Source: Halopseudomonas pertucinogena (GTDB lineage Bacteria > Pseudomonadota > Gammaproteobacteria > Pseudomonadales > Pseudomonadaceae). Taken from it: DNA of 64,000 nucleotides. The position numbers were made by a program, and so were the translations under genes. Below, piece after piece: positions 48,723 through 57,284 of this stretch. Where the stretch lies: the NCBI RefSeq assembly GCF_014646575.1, contig NZ_BMNN01000001.1, positions 248,001 through 312,000 on the forward strand, read 5' to 3'. The notes beneath the pieces are model-generated. The model saw only the letters and a program-made list of their open reading frames with translations. It had not been told where the DNA came from and did no database searches. Positions within the stretch are counted from its first letter, which is position 1. Every line of letters starts with the position of its first letter.

Positions 48723-50573
48723 ATGAAAAGACTCATGTATTCCGGTACCGGGCTGCTGGTGCTGCTGCTGGCCTTCATCGGCTTCAATATCGCCACCAAC
48801 AGCCTGTTGCCCGGCGCCCGGCTGGACCTGACCGAGCAGAAGCTGTACACCATCTCCGATGGTACCCGGCAGATCCTGACCGATCTTGAAGAGCCCGTTA
48901 CCCTGTATTTCTTCTTCTCGGAAGGGGCCAGCAAGGACCTGGTGGTGCTGCGCAACTACGCCCGGCGGGTGGAGGAGATGCTGCGCGAATACGAGCGTGT
49001 GGCTGACGGCAAGCTGCGCCTGCATGTCATCGATCCCCAGCCGTTCTCCGAGGCCGAGGATCGCGCCGCCGAGTTCGGACTGCAGGCCGTGCCGCTGACC
49101 CAGACCGGTGAGCAGCTGTACTTCGGCCTGGCCGGCACCAACGAGCTGGCCCAGCGGGAAATCATCCCCTTCTTCGCGCTGGAGCAGGAGGGGCTGCTGG
49201 AATATGAACTCAGCCGTCTGATCAACAGCCTCGCACAGATCGAGAAGCCGCAGATCGGCCTGATCACCGGCCTGCCGATGGCCGGCGGGATGAACCCGAT
49301 GACCGGCCAGGCCACGCCCCCCTGGGTGGCCTACGAGCAGCTGCAGCAGATCTTCGATGTCCAGGAACTGGACACCGATACGGATGCGATCGCCGAAGAG
49401 ATCGACGTGCTGCTGCTGGTCCACCCCAAGACCCTGAGCGAGGCGACCCTGTTCGCCATCGATCAGTTTGTTCTGCGCGGCGGCAAACTGCTGGCCTTCA
49501 TCGACCCTCTCGCCGAGTCCGATCACAGCATGGAAGCAATGATGGATGGCATGGCCGACGGCAAGGCTTCCGATCTGGCCCCGCTGCTCGGCGCCTGGGG
49601 CGTGGGCTACGATCCGGAGCAGGTGGTGCTGGATTCCCGGCTGGGCATGTCGGTCGGTCGCGGCCAGGGCCAGCTGCCGGCCCGGCATATCGGCTGGCTG
49701 GAGGTGGAAAAGCAGTTCATGAGCGAGGATGACACCGTCACCGCCCCGCTGCAGATACTGACCCTGGCGTCCGCCGGTGCGCTGAAACCCCTGGAGGGGG
49801 CCACCACTCGATTCGAGCCGTTGCTGTCGAGCAGCAACCACAGCGCGATGACGCCCAGCAGCCGCTTCAGCCGCCTGCAGGACCCGGAGACGCTGCTCAA
49901 CGGTTTCCGCGCCGATGGGGAAATCCGTCACTTCGCCGCGCGCCTGCAGGGCGAGGCGAAAACCGCCTATCCGGATGGCCTGGAAGGGCGGGCCGCCGAA
50001 TACACCGAAGCGGCCAACATCAACGTGATGCTGGTGGCCGATACCGACCTGCTGACCGATCGCATGTGGGTACATGTGCAGGACTTCTTTGGCCAGCGCA
50101 TCCCCCAGCCCTGGGCGGATAACGGTGGGTTCATGATCAACGCGCTGGACAACCTGTCCGGTTCCGAGGCGCTGATCAGCGTCCGCTCGCGGGGCGACTT
50201 CAGCCGGCCGTTCACGGTGGTCGAGGAGCTGCAGCGTCAGGCCGAGAGCCGCTACCGTGCCAGTGAGCTGCGCCTGCAGCAGCAGCTGGAAGAGACCGAG
50301 CGGCAATTGCTGGAGCTGCAGCAGAGCCAGGATCCGTCCCAGCTGACCGAGCTGAGTGCGGAGCAGGAAGCGGCGATCCAGCGCTTCCTCGACGAGAAGC
50401 TGGAAATCCGCAAGCAGCTGCGTGACGTGCGCTATCAGCTCAATGCGGATATCGAACAGCTCGGGACCCGGCTCAAGGTGATCAATATTGCACTGGTGCC
50501 GGCGCTGCTGACGCTGGGTGTGTTGCTGTGGTGGCTGGCTGCGCGGCTCCGTCGGCGCAGCGCCCGAAGCTGA
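48723..50573 (+). CDS. GldG-type ABC auxiliary protein
   Basis: A 616-residue protein resembling GldG / ABC_transp_aux. It has an N-terminal membrane helix, then a large extracytoplasmic part (RLDLTEQKLYTISDGTRQIL, EPVTLYFFFSEG; DVLLLVHPKTLSEATLFAID), a coiled coil (~residues 510-575: RASELRLQQQLEETERQLL), and a C-terminal helix. In Flavobacterium GldAFG is needed for gliding; here no other gliding genes are seen, so the cargo is unknown. Confidence 0.88.
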   Translation: MKRLMYSGTGLLVLLLAFIGFNIATNSLLPGARLDLTEQKLYTISDGTRQILTDLEEPVTLYFFFSEGASKDLVVLRNYARRVEEMLREYERVADGKLRLHVIDPQPFSEAEDRAAEFGLQAVPLTQTGEQLYFGLAGTNELAQREIIPFFALEQEGLLEYELSRLINSLAQIEKPQIGLITGLPMAGGMNPMTGQATPPWVAYEQLQQIFDVQELDTDTDAIAEEIDVLLLVHPKTLSEATLFAIDQFVLRGGKLLAFIDPLAESDHSMEAMMDGMADGKASDLAPLLGAWGVGYDPEQVVLDSRLGMSVGRGQGQLPARHIGWLEVEKQFMSEDDTVTAPLQILTLASAGALKPLEGATTRFEPLLSSSNHSAMTPSSRFSRLQDPETLLNGFRADGEIRHFAARLQGEAKTAYPDGLEGRAAEYTEAANINVMLVADTDLLTDRMWVHVQDFFGQRIPQPWADNGGFMINALDNLSGSEALISVRSRGDFSRPFTVVEELQRQAESRYRASELRLQQQLEETERQLLELQQSQDPSQLTELSAEQEAAIQRFLDEKLEIRKQLRDVRYQLNADIEQLGTRLKVINIALVPALLTLGVLLWWLAARLRRRSARS

Positions 50574-50585
50574 AGGAGAAAGGTC

Positions 50586-51557
50586 ATGCGAAACGGATTG
50601 CTGGTTGTGGGTGCGCTGGTCATTCTGATTCTCGCCGCCGTCGCGCTGCAGATGCGCAGCACCGAGCGGGTGGATGACCTGGCCAGCCGGGAGTTGCTGT
50701 CAGCCGAGCAGCTGGAGCAGCTGGCGGCGCTGGAAACCATTACCCTCCGGCGCGGCGAGCTCCAGGTCGAGCTGGCCCGCCTCGATGGCAACCGGGGTGT
50801 GCTGAGCCACGCCGGATATCCGGTGCAGCGTGAGCGGCTTGCCGCGTTGTTGCATGCCCTGCGCGGCGCCCGCGTGCTGGAGGAGAAGACCGCCAACGCC
50901 GATCATCACGCGCGGCTGGGGCTGGATACCGGCTCCCCTGACAGCCAGGCGCTGCAGGTGCTGCTGCATGCCAATGGTGAGGACTTCGGCATCGTCTACG
51001 GCAATCAGGTCGGCAATGGTCAGCTGGTGCGCTTTGCCGACGAGGCCCAGGTTCTGCTGATCAACCGGACGCTGCAGATGTCGGTCAACCCAACCGACTG
51101 GCTGGCGCTGCGGGCGGTGGATGTTCCCATGCTCCAGATCGCCAGGGCGCGCTGGGAGTATGCCGACGGCGAGACGCTGGAGCTGGTCAAACCGGCGGAG
51201 GGCGAATACAACCTGACGCTGGAAGACGAACCGGAGCAGGGCGGCAATGAGCGCTGGATCAACAGTCTGGTGCTGGCGCTGGCCAACCTGACCGCGCAGA
51301 ACGTGGCGCTGCGCGAGGAGCTCGCGCTGCCCGCGCCCAGTCTGCGGATGCACATCGAGACCTGGGCCGGCTCACAGCTGAGCGCCAGTCTGTATGACAT
51401 CAACGGGCGCCACTGGCTGCTGATCGACAGCTTCGATCAGGCCGAGGAGGATGCCGAACTGCAGGTTAACGACGATCCCCGCTGGGCCTTCCAGATCGGC
51501 GTTGGCCAGCTGGAAGACCTCACCCGGCGCCGGGCCGACCTGCTCGCCGGACCCTGA
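50586..51557 (+). CDS. DUF4340 protein of the ABC exporter operon
   Basis: A 323-residue protein with one N-terminal membrane helix (LLVVGALVILILAAVALQMR) and an extracytoplasmic DUF4340 domain, beta-rich, repeated in two similar halves. An AAGGAG site sits before its ATG. DUF4340 genes regularly follow GldG-like genes, so it is probably a periplasmic partner of this exporter. No catalytic motif is recognised. Confidence 0.85.
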   Translation: MRNGLLVVGALVILILAAVALQMRSTERVDDLASRELLSAEQLEQLAALETITLRRGELQVELARLDGNRGVLSHAGYPVQRERLAALLHALRGARVLEEKTANADHHARLGLDTGSPDSQALQVLLHANGEDFGIVYGNQVGNGQLVRFADEAQVLLINRTLQMSVNPTDWLALRAVDVPMLQIARARWEYADGETLELVKPAEGEYNLTLEDEPEQGGNERWINSLVLALANLTAQNVALREELALPAPSLRMHIETWAGSQLSASLYDINGRHWLLIDSFDQAEEDAELQVNDDPRWAFQIGVGQLEDLTRRRADLLAGP

Positions 51558-51614
51558 TCGAGCCCCATGCCGGTTTGCCGCGGCGGACAAAATGCCCTTG
51601 CAGCTGATCGCCGT

Positions 51615-51644
51615 TTGACTAGAATCGGAGGCACGGCCTCTATA
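51615..51644 (+). promoter_or_regulatory. Candidate sigma-70 promoter of the cold-shock gene
   Basis: TTGACT, 18-base spacer, TCTATA, about 130 bases before the start, implying a long leader as is common for cold-shock genes. Confidence 0.5.
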
Positions 51645-51705
51645 AACATTATTCAAAGGGCGCAATGCTGCATCAGGTTTCGCACCGGAATTTGAATCAA
51701 GGTTG

Positions 51706-51731
51706 ACGGAGTGTCGCTATCGCCACTCCGT
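51706..51731 (+). other. Hairpin in the cold-shock mRNA leader
   Basis: An 8-bp stem (ACGGAGTG / CACTCCGT) with a 10-base loop, 44 bases before the start codon. It could take part in temperature-dependent folding of the leader, as in other csp mRNAs, but that is inference. Confidence 0.45.
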
Positions 51732-51774
51732 TATGCCGGGTGGTGTGGATCATGGTGATGTGGAGATTGCAGGA

Positions 51775-51984
51775 ATGTCTGATCGGCAAACCGGTACGGT
51801 TAAATGGTTCAACGACGCCAAGGGTTTCGGATTCATCCAGTGTGAGTCCGGCCCGGATGTGTTCGTGCACTTCCGGGCCATCCGCGGCGAGGGGCACCGC
51901 ACTCTGGTCGAGGGCCAGAAGGTGGAGTTCAATGTCACCCAGGGCCAGAAGGGCCTGCAGGCCGAGGACGTTGCAGCACTTTGA
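51775..51984 (+). CDS. Cold-shock domain protein
   Basis: A 69-residue single-stranded nucleic-acid-binding beta barrel, an RNA chaperone. RNP1 KGFGFIQCE and RNP2 VFVHFRAI are present, with the start [15 protein letters not shown]. The upstream in-frame extension of 24 codons is not part of the domain; an AGGA site precedes the chosen ATG. Its stop overlaps the next gene (TTGA). Confidence 0.95.
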   Translation: MSDRQTGTVKWFNDAKGFGFIQCESGPDVFVHFRAIRGEGHRTLVEGQKVEFNVTQGQKGLQAEDVAAL

Positions 51985-52274
51985 GTGCTGAGCCTCAACT
52001 GCGGTGGCGTTGTCGGTCACTGGGTGATGGTCTGCTGGCCAGCGTCCCGCTGAACGAGATATGCCAGGCCTTTGACGAGCTGCATCCGGCGGGCGCGCCG
52101 TCGGATGCAGCCGTGTTCATGCGTCATCGCCTCGATGGTCTGCAGTGCGAGGTGACGGTGTTCTTTTCCCCGGCGGTGGACGAGCTGGGGCGCCGGTTCG
52201 GCGCCCATCTGTGCTATCCGCCCGAGCCGGAAGCGGTGGAGCTGGTGGTCGGTTCCGCCACCGCCCTGCGCTAG
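51981..52274 (+). CDS. Small conserved protein coupled to the cold-shock gene
   Basis: A 97-residue cytosolic protein starting at TTG that overlaps the cold-shock stop by 4 bases. It has patterns such as [19 protein letters not shown] and [17 protein letters not shown] similar gene follows a csp gene in other pseudomonads by my recollection. No known motif; function unknown. Confidence 0.65.
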   Translation: MSAEPQLRWRCRSLGDGLLASVPLNEICQAFDELHPAGAPSDAAVFMRHRLDGLQCEVTVFFSPAVDELGRRFGAHLCYPPEPEAVELVVGSATALR

Positions 52275-52290
52275 CCGGGTGTGCGGGCCT

Positions 52291-52674
52291 TCAGGATTTC
52301 TGGGCCCACACGAACTCCTCCTCGCCCTCGGCGGTCACCTTCATCCAGCTGTCCGCGTTCGCCTCGCCCTGTTCCTCTTCCCAGCCACCGATGGAGCAGC
52401 GCACCTCGCGGTTGATGCCGGCGGCCACGCTGCGGGCGCAGTCCCGGTCGGTGGCCCAGGGCGTTGCCTGGCTGTCGAACCAGATGCTTGCCCATCGGCC
52501 TGCTGCCTTGCGCACGATCATCAGTGGAATGGCCGTATCGGCCTGCAGCACACCGCGGCGGATGTCGCCCCGCCAGGGGCCGAGTTCGACATCACCGGCA
52601 TGCTGCTGAAGCCAGTCGGTCAATTCGTCCAGGAATTCTTCCTTCAGATAGATTTCGATATCCGGTTGGCGCAC
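52291..52674 (-). CDS. Conserved hypothetical protein
   Basis: A 127-residue cytosolic protein with GTG start (RQPDIEIYLKEEFLDELTDWL), Trp-rich middle (GRWASIWFDSQATPWATDRDC) and CSIGGWEEEQGEAN end. No signal peptide, membrane helix or known motif. It lies 11 bases after rlmA on the same strand and is likely the last gene of that transcript. Confidence 0.7.
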   Translation of the reverse strand: MRQPDIEIYLKEEFLDELTDWLQQHAGDVELGPWRGDIRRGVLQADTAIPLMIVRKAAGRWASIWFDSQATPWATDRDCARSVAAGINREVRCSIGGWEEEQGEANADSWMKVTAEGEEEFVWAQKS

Positions 52675-52685
52675 GTCATGTCCTC

Positions 52686-53489
52686 TCAGCGGCGTTGCAG
52701 CAAGACCATATGCATGGCGACTTCCAGACCCGGCAGACCTTCCGCCACAAGCGCCTGCTGGCGCTCGGGGCGGCTGCGCATACCGTGGGGTGTCATGCCG
52801 ATGAGATCGGCCAGGGCCCCGGCAGGCAGGTTCATCGGGTAGCGGAGCACCTGATCATCGACGATATCGAACTCCGGCGGCAAGTCCCTGACCAGCCCGG
52901 GGGTGGGGTGAACGCTGTCGTACAGCCGGCTGCGCAGCGCCATCAGGTGGTCGGCATGGGGGCCGACCAGCAGCAGCTGCCCGCCGGGGCGCAACACCCG
53001 CAGACATTCCTGCCACGACCAGGGGCTGAAGATGCACAGTGCGGCATCGACGCTGGTGTCGGCCACCGGAAGGCGCGCGCTGGAGGCCACCAGCCAGCGG
53101 ATCTGCCGGTTGCGCCGGCAGGCGCGGATGATGGCGTCCTTGCTGATATCCAGCCCGGCGCACTCGGCATCCGGCAATGCCCTGGCCAGACGGTCGGTGT
53201 AATAGCCCTCGCCACAGCCCATGTCCAGTACGGAGCGGGGTGCGGCGGCGCCGAGCATACGGTTGGCCGTGTCACTCACCGGTTGATAATGGCCGCCATC
53301 GAGGAACGCCTGACGGTGATCCAGCATTTGCGGGGTATCACCGGGGCGGCGGCTGTTCTTGTGCTGCACCAGCAACAGGTTGAGGTAGCCCTGGCGCGCC
53401 TGGTCATAGCTGTGGCCATTGGCGCAGCGCCAGGTGCGCTCCTCGCAGTGCAGTGTCGACTGGCAGTGGGGACAGATAAGCTGGGGCAT
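52686..53489 (-). CDS. rlmA: 23S rRNA (guanine-745-N1)-methyltransferase
   Basis: SAM-dependent methyltransferase that makes m1G745 in helix 35 of 23S rRNA. The 267-residue protein begins with a Zn-binding CPHC...C..GH motif (residues 6-26) and has VLDMGCGEGYYTDRLA near residue 87 and FSPWSWQECLRVLRPGG. Overlaps dapE by one base. Confidence 0.93.
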   Translation of the reverse strand: MPQLICPHCQSTLHCEERTWRCANGHSYDQARQGYLNLLLVQHKNSRRPGDTPQMLDHRQAFLDGGHYQPVSDTANRMLGAAAPRSVLDMGCGEGYYTDRLARALPDAECAGLDISKDAIIRACRRNRQIRWLVASSARLPVADTSVDAALCIFSPWSWQECLRVLRPGGQLLLVGPHADHLMALRSRLYDSVHPTPGLVRDLPPEFDIVDDQVLRYPMNLPAGALADLIGMTPHGMRSRPERQQALVAEGLPGLEVAMHMVLLQRR

Positions 53490-54628
53490 CAGGTCAGCAA
53501 CCAGCGCAGGGTGGCATGGTAGATATCGGTCAGTGTCTCCAGATCGGCGACACTGACATGCTCATCGACCTGGTGAATGGTGGCATTCACCGGACCCAGC
53601 TCCACCACCTGGGTGCCCATGGTGGCGATGAAGCGCCCGTCGGAGGTGCCGCCGGAGGTGGAGGGCCGGGTTTCCCGGCCGGTCACTTCACGGATGGCCG
53701 CCCGTACACCATCCAGCAGGTCCCCCGGCTCGGTGAGAAAGGGCAGGCCGGACAGATTCCACTCCAGCTCGTAATCCAGGCCGTGGCGGTCGAGCAGGCT
53801 GCGGACGCGCTCCTGCAGCCCTTCTACGGTGGACTCGGTGGAGAAACGGAAGTTGATCAACGCCTCCAGCTCACCGGGTACCACGTTGGTAGCACCGGTC
53901 CCGGAATGGATATTGGAGATCTGAAAGCTGGTCGGAGGAAAGAAGGCATTGCCCTGGTCCCACACCTCGGCGGCCAGCTCGGCCAGTGCCGGTGCGGCCA
54001 GATGGATCGGATTACGTGCCAGGTGAGGGTAGGCCACATGACCCTGCAGGCCCCTGATGAGCAGGCGGGCGTTAAGCGAGCCGCGTCGGCCGTTCTTTAC
54101 CGTGTCGCCGACCAGGTCGGTACTGGAGGGCTCTCCGACCAGGCACCAGTCGACCTTCTCGTTGCGCTCAATCAGGGTCTGGACCACTTTCACGGTACCG
54201 TCAGTGGCGGGGCCTTCTTCATCACTGGTGATGAGAAAGGCGATCGAGCCGCGATGGTCGGGGTGCTCCGAGACGAAACGCTCGACAGCGACCACCATGG
54301 CGGCCAGGCTGCCCTTCATGTCTGCGGCGCCCCGACCGTACAGCATGCCGTCACGGACGGTCGGATGGAATGGCGGGCTGCTCCACTGTGCCTCGGCTCC
54401 GGTAGGCACCACATCGGTGTGTCCGGCAAAGCACAGCACCGGGCCCTCGCTGCCGCGGCGGGCCCAGAGGTTGTCCACTTCACCGAAACGCATGGGCTCG
54501 ACGCGGAAGCCGCAGGCAGCCAGGCGTTCAGCCATCAGTTGCTGGCAGCCGGCATCGGCAGGGGTGATGGACTCACGGGCAATCAGGTCGCAGGCGAGGG
54601 CAAGGGTGGCGGAGGGCGTGGTGTTCAT
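53489..54628 (-). CDS. dapE: Succinyl-diaminopimelate desuccinylase
   Basis: Di-zinc hydrolase that removes succinate from N-succinyl-LL-diaminopimelate in lysine and peptidoglycan synthesis. The 379-residue protein has [11 protein letters not shown] near residue 68, [15 protein letters not shown] near 98, [14 protein letters not shown] near 132, and the C-terminal [11 protein letters not shown] and [11 protein letters not shown]. Pathway partner dapD is also in this window. Confidence 0.96.
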   Translation of the reverse strand: MNTTPSATLALACDLIARESITPADAGCQQLMAERLAACGFRVEPMRFGEVDNLWARRGSEGPVLCFAGHTDVVPTGAEAQWSSPPFHPTVRDGMLYGRGAADMKGSLAAMVVAVERFVSEHPDHRGSIAFLITSDEEGPATDGTVKVVQTLIERNEKVDWCLVGEPSSTDLVGDTVKNGRRGSLNARLLIRGLQGHVAYPHLARNPIHLAAPALAELAAEVWDQGNAFFPPTSFQISNIHSGTGATNVVPGELEALINFRFSTESTVEGLQERVRSLLDRHGLDYELEWNLSGLPFLTEPGDLLDGVRAAIREVTGRETRPSTSGGTSDGRFIATMGTQVVELGPVNATIHQVDEHVSVADLETLTDIYHATLRWLLT

Positions 54629-54694
54629 GGGTTGGCTGGCCGTATCTGGTATCGCTGCGCATGATACCAGATGTGGCCAGCCCGTCGCGGCGGC

Positions 54695-55018
54695 TCAGGG
54701 GTTGTTGCCGTCTCTCTCGTGGCCCATGGTGTTGCTGTCGGGCATGCCGGTTTCCGGATTGCGGAAGTCCGGGGTGCGTACTTCCGAATCCATCGGCATG
54801 TGGGCGTAGCGGGCGACATCGTCACCTTCGCTCTTTGAGCAGAGCTTCTCCTTCAGCTCGCAGTGACCGCTGATGCCGCGGTACAGTGCCATGCCGCCGG
54901 CGCCCAGGGCGAGCAGGCCGCCCAGCCCTCTGTGGCGCAGCCCGCAGGCGAGCAGCGCCAGGCCTCCTGCCACCGACAGCTTGCGTTCCATGCCATGTAC
55001 GTTCTGTTTGTGGTGCAT
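54695..55018 (-). CDS. Small membrane protein (DUF2892-like)
   Basis: A 107-residue protein with two short membrane helices (VAGGLALLACG, LGGLLALGAGGMALYRGISG) and a soluble hydrophilic end (NPETGMPDSNTMG). The pattern ERKLSVAGG...YRGISGHC fits DUF2892. It follows the OmpA-like gene after 17 bases. An internal Met nine residues later is an alternative start. Function unknown. Confidence 0.75.
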   Translation of the reverse strand: MHHKQNVHGMERKLSVAGGLALLACGLRHRGLGGLLALGAGGMALYRGISGHCELKEKLCSKSEGDDVARYAHMPMDSEVRTPDFRNPETGMPDSNTMGHERDGNNP

Positions 55019-55035
55019 GATCGGGTGCTCCTCGT

Positions 55036-55809
55036 TCAGCGGCGGGGAACCGCGGAATCATCATGAGAGATGGTGACTTCGACACGACGGTTCATCGCGC
55101 GGGAGGCCGCCGTACTGTTGTCGGAAACGGGATGCGCTTCGCCCAGACCGATGGTCTGGATGCGGCTGGGGTCAACACCCTCGCGCACCAGGGCATGGCG
55201 AACGGAGTCAGCGCGGGTCTGGGACAGTTGCATGTTGTAGGAAGCGGCGCCGGTGCTGTCGGTGAAGCCCTCGATCAGTACCTTGCGCTCGGGGTGCTCC
55301 TGGAGGAACTGGGCCAGTTTGCGAATCTCCGAGTTGGCGGCGGGCTTGAGATCAGCCTTGTCGTGGTCGAACAGTACACTGCCGAAGGTCACTACCGAGC
55401 CGCGGTCGGTCTGTTTGGCATTGAGCTGCTCCTGCAGGCGACGGATCTCCTGGTCGCGGGCCTCCAATCGGGTGCGGGCGCGGTCTTCCGAAACGCCTTC
55501 AAGCTGCTGCTCGGTTTCACGCAGGGCAATGGTCTGGCGGGCCAGTTCGACCCGGCGCTCGGCAAGGTAGGCCAGGTGTTCCACCTCATTATCCTTGGCG
55601 CCCTCCCGGAAGGCGAAATCCGCCTGGTTCAGGGCCTTTCTCGCGTCCTCGGTCTCGATGGCCGCGTGCCGCTGTGCGCCGGGATCATTCTGCAGTTCGG
55701 TGACCTGGGAACGTACCTGTTCCAGCTGGGGATGGGGTTCGTTGGATGCACAGGCGACCAGCAGTACGCTGGCGGCCAGACAGGTTGGTAGGGTCAGATG
55801 ACTACGCAT
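55036..55809 (-). CDS. OmpA-family outer-membrane lipoprotein
   Basis: A 257-residue lipoprotein: lipobox LLVAC near residue 20, a helical, likely coiled-coil middle (~40-130), and a C-terminal OmpA peptidoglycan-binding domain (FDHDKADLKPAANSEI, GFTDSTGAASYNMQLSQTRA, NRRVEVTI). Start at MRSHLTLP follows GAGGAG; six codons upstream is another ATG. It is transcribed with the DUF4398 lipoprotein gene 36 bases upstream, a known pairing. Confidence 0.88.
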   Translation of the reverse strand: MRSHLTLPTCLAASVLLVACASNEPHPQLEQVRSQVTELQNDPGAQRHAAIETEDARKALNQADFAFREGAKDNEVEHLAYLAERRVELARQTIALRETEQQLEGVSEDRARTRLEARDQEIRRLQEQLNAKQTDRGSVVTFGSVLFDHDKADLKPAANSEIRKLAQFLQEHPERKVLIEGFTDSTGAASYNMQLSQTRADSVRHALVREGVDPSRIQTIGLGEAHPVSDNSTAASRAMNRRVEVTISHDDSAVPRR

Positions 55810-55845
55810 GGTTGTGACTCCTCGCATTTAAACGTTTCTGGACGA

Positions 55846-56235
55846 TTACTGAACGCGACGAAGGCTTTCTTCGCGCAATTCCCGGGTGCCTTCCTGGGCT
55901 CTTTCCAGCCCGCGTTTGGCGCGCTCGGCCTGAGCCTTGCGCTCGGCTACCCGGGCATCCCATTCGGCCTGCTCTGCGAGGCGGCGGGCACGGTCATAGT
56001 CCTCTTCCAGGTTGGCCTGTTCGGCCTGCAACAGTTTCTCCCGCGCGTTGCGCAGTTCCAGCGGTGCGAATTCGGCACTGCGGGCCGAGTCGGCGGAGTT
56101 GAGCGCCTGCTGCGCCGTGGCCAGCTGGCTGGTCGGTGGCGGCGTGCTGGCGCAGCCGGCGGTCAGGACCGCCGTGCTCAACGCAGCGACTGCCAACAGG
56201 TGCTTGCGGTCAAAAGGTAGGGCGAATGTAGGCAT
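55846..56235 (-). CDS. DUF4398 lipoprotein
   Basis: A 129-residue protein with lipobox VLTAGC near residue 23 (Cys acylated), then mostly charged coiled-coil helix (NAREKLLQAEQANLEED, then ARRLAEQAEWDARVAERKAQ). This is the DUF4398 pattern, usually next to an OmpA-like lipoprotein, suggesting a joint envelope-anchoring role. Start with GGAG at MPTFALPFD; the 22 codons upstream are not supported. Confidence 0.82.
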   Translation of the reverse strand: MPTFALPFDRKHLLAVAALSTAVLTAGCASTPPPTSQLATAQQALNSADSARSAEFAPLELRNAREKLLQAEQANLEEDYDRARRLAEQAEWDARVAERKAQAERAKRGLERAQEGTRELREESLRRVQ

Positions 56236-56504
56236 GATTCCGGCTCCAGTCTGAATTTCTGCATTGATGTCCACCGGAGGGGTGGATACCGTTTCATTCA
56301 CTGGCGGGTCGTCCTGAGTTCGGATGGTTCGCGCTGCCGCTGCGCGGATTCGACCAGTCTGAAACTGTCGCGATTACAATAGCGTCGTGAATTGTGACCA
56401 TAAGCGGCTGGGCCTGTTCAACATAACTGCGCTGCAATTGCCCAGGCAGGCCGGAATTGACGCATCCGGGTTATACTGTGCCGCCTGATTTCAGCGAGGT
56501 TGGC

Positions 56505-57281
56505 ATGGCGGTTGATGATCCCCGTTTCGGAGGCATAGCCCGGCTCTACGGCCGGGAGGCACTGGCGCGCCTGCAGGCCAGCCACGTGGCTGTGGTGGGC
56601 ATAGGCGGGGTCGGCAGCTGGGCGGCGGAAGCGCTGGCGCGCACCGGGCTGGGGCGGATCACGCTGATCGACATGGATGATATCTGCGTCACCAATACCA
56701 ACCGCCAGCTTCCCGCCATGAAGGGCAATATCGGCCGGCTCAAGGTCGAGGTGATGGCCGAGCGTCTGCAGGCCATCAACCCCGGGTGTGAGGTGCGCCC
56801 GATCATGGGCTTCGTCACGCCCGACACGCTGGCCGAGTACATCACCGACGATATCGACTGCGTGGTGGACTGCATCGACAGCGTGGCCTCCAAGGTGGCG
56901 TTGATCGCCTGGTGCAGGCGCCGCAAGATCGGCATCGTCACCACCGGCGGTGCCGGAGGCCAGGTCGACCCTACCATGATCAAGGTGGCCGATCTGTCGA
57001 AAACCGTGAATGATCCGCTGGCGGCCAAGGCCCGGTCGCTGCTGCGTCGCGACCACAACTTTCCCCGTTCCGACAGCAAGCGCAGCTTCGGCGTGCCCTG
57101 CGTCTACTCCACCGAACAGTTGCGCTACCCCAAACCGGATGGCTCGGTCTGTCAGCAGAAGAGTTTTGTCGGGGAAGGGGTGAAGCTGGACTGCTCCGGC
57201 GGCTTCGGTTCGGTGACCATGGTCACCGCCACCTTCGGGATGGTGGCGGCAGCCAGGGCGGTGGAGCGCATTCTGCGCTGA
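56505..57281 (+). CDS. tcdA: tRNA threonylcarbamoyladenosine dehydratase TcdA
   Basis: E1-like ATP-dependent enzyme that cyclises t6A37 of tRNA to ct6A; partner pathway to tsaB in this window. The 258-residue protein has VVGIGGVGSWAAEALARTGL near residue 29 and VVDCIDSVASKVALIAWC near 119, plus DHNFPRSDSKRS and GFGSVTMVTATFG. Start at MAVDDPRFGG follows GAGG; the frame is open 16 codons upstream. Convergent with dapD. Confidence 0.92.
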   Translation: MAVDDPRFGGIARLYGREALARLQASHVAVVGIGGVGSWAAEALARTGLGRITLIDMDDICVTNTNRQLPAMKGNIGRLKVEVMAERLQAINPGCEVRPIMGFVTPDTLAEYITDDIDCVVDCIDSVASKVALIAWCRRRKIGIVTTGGAGGQVDPTMIKVADLSKTVNDPLAAKARSLLRRDHNFPRSDSKRSFGVPCVYSTEQLRYPKPDGSVCQQKSFVGEGVKLDCSGGFGSVTMVTATFGMVAAARAVERILR

Positions 57282-57284
57282 AGC

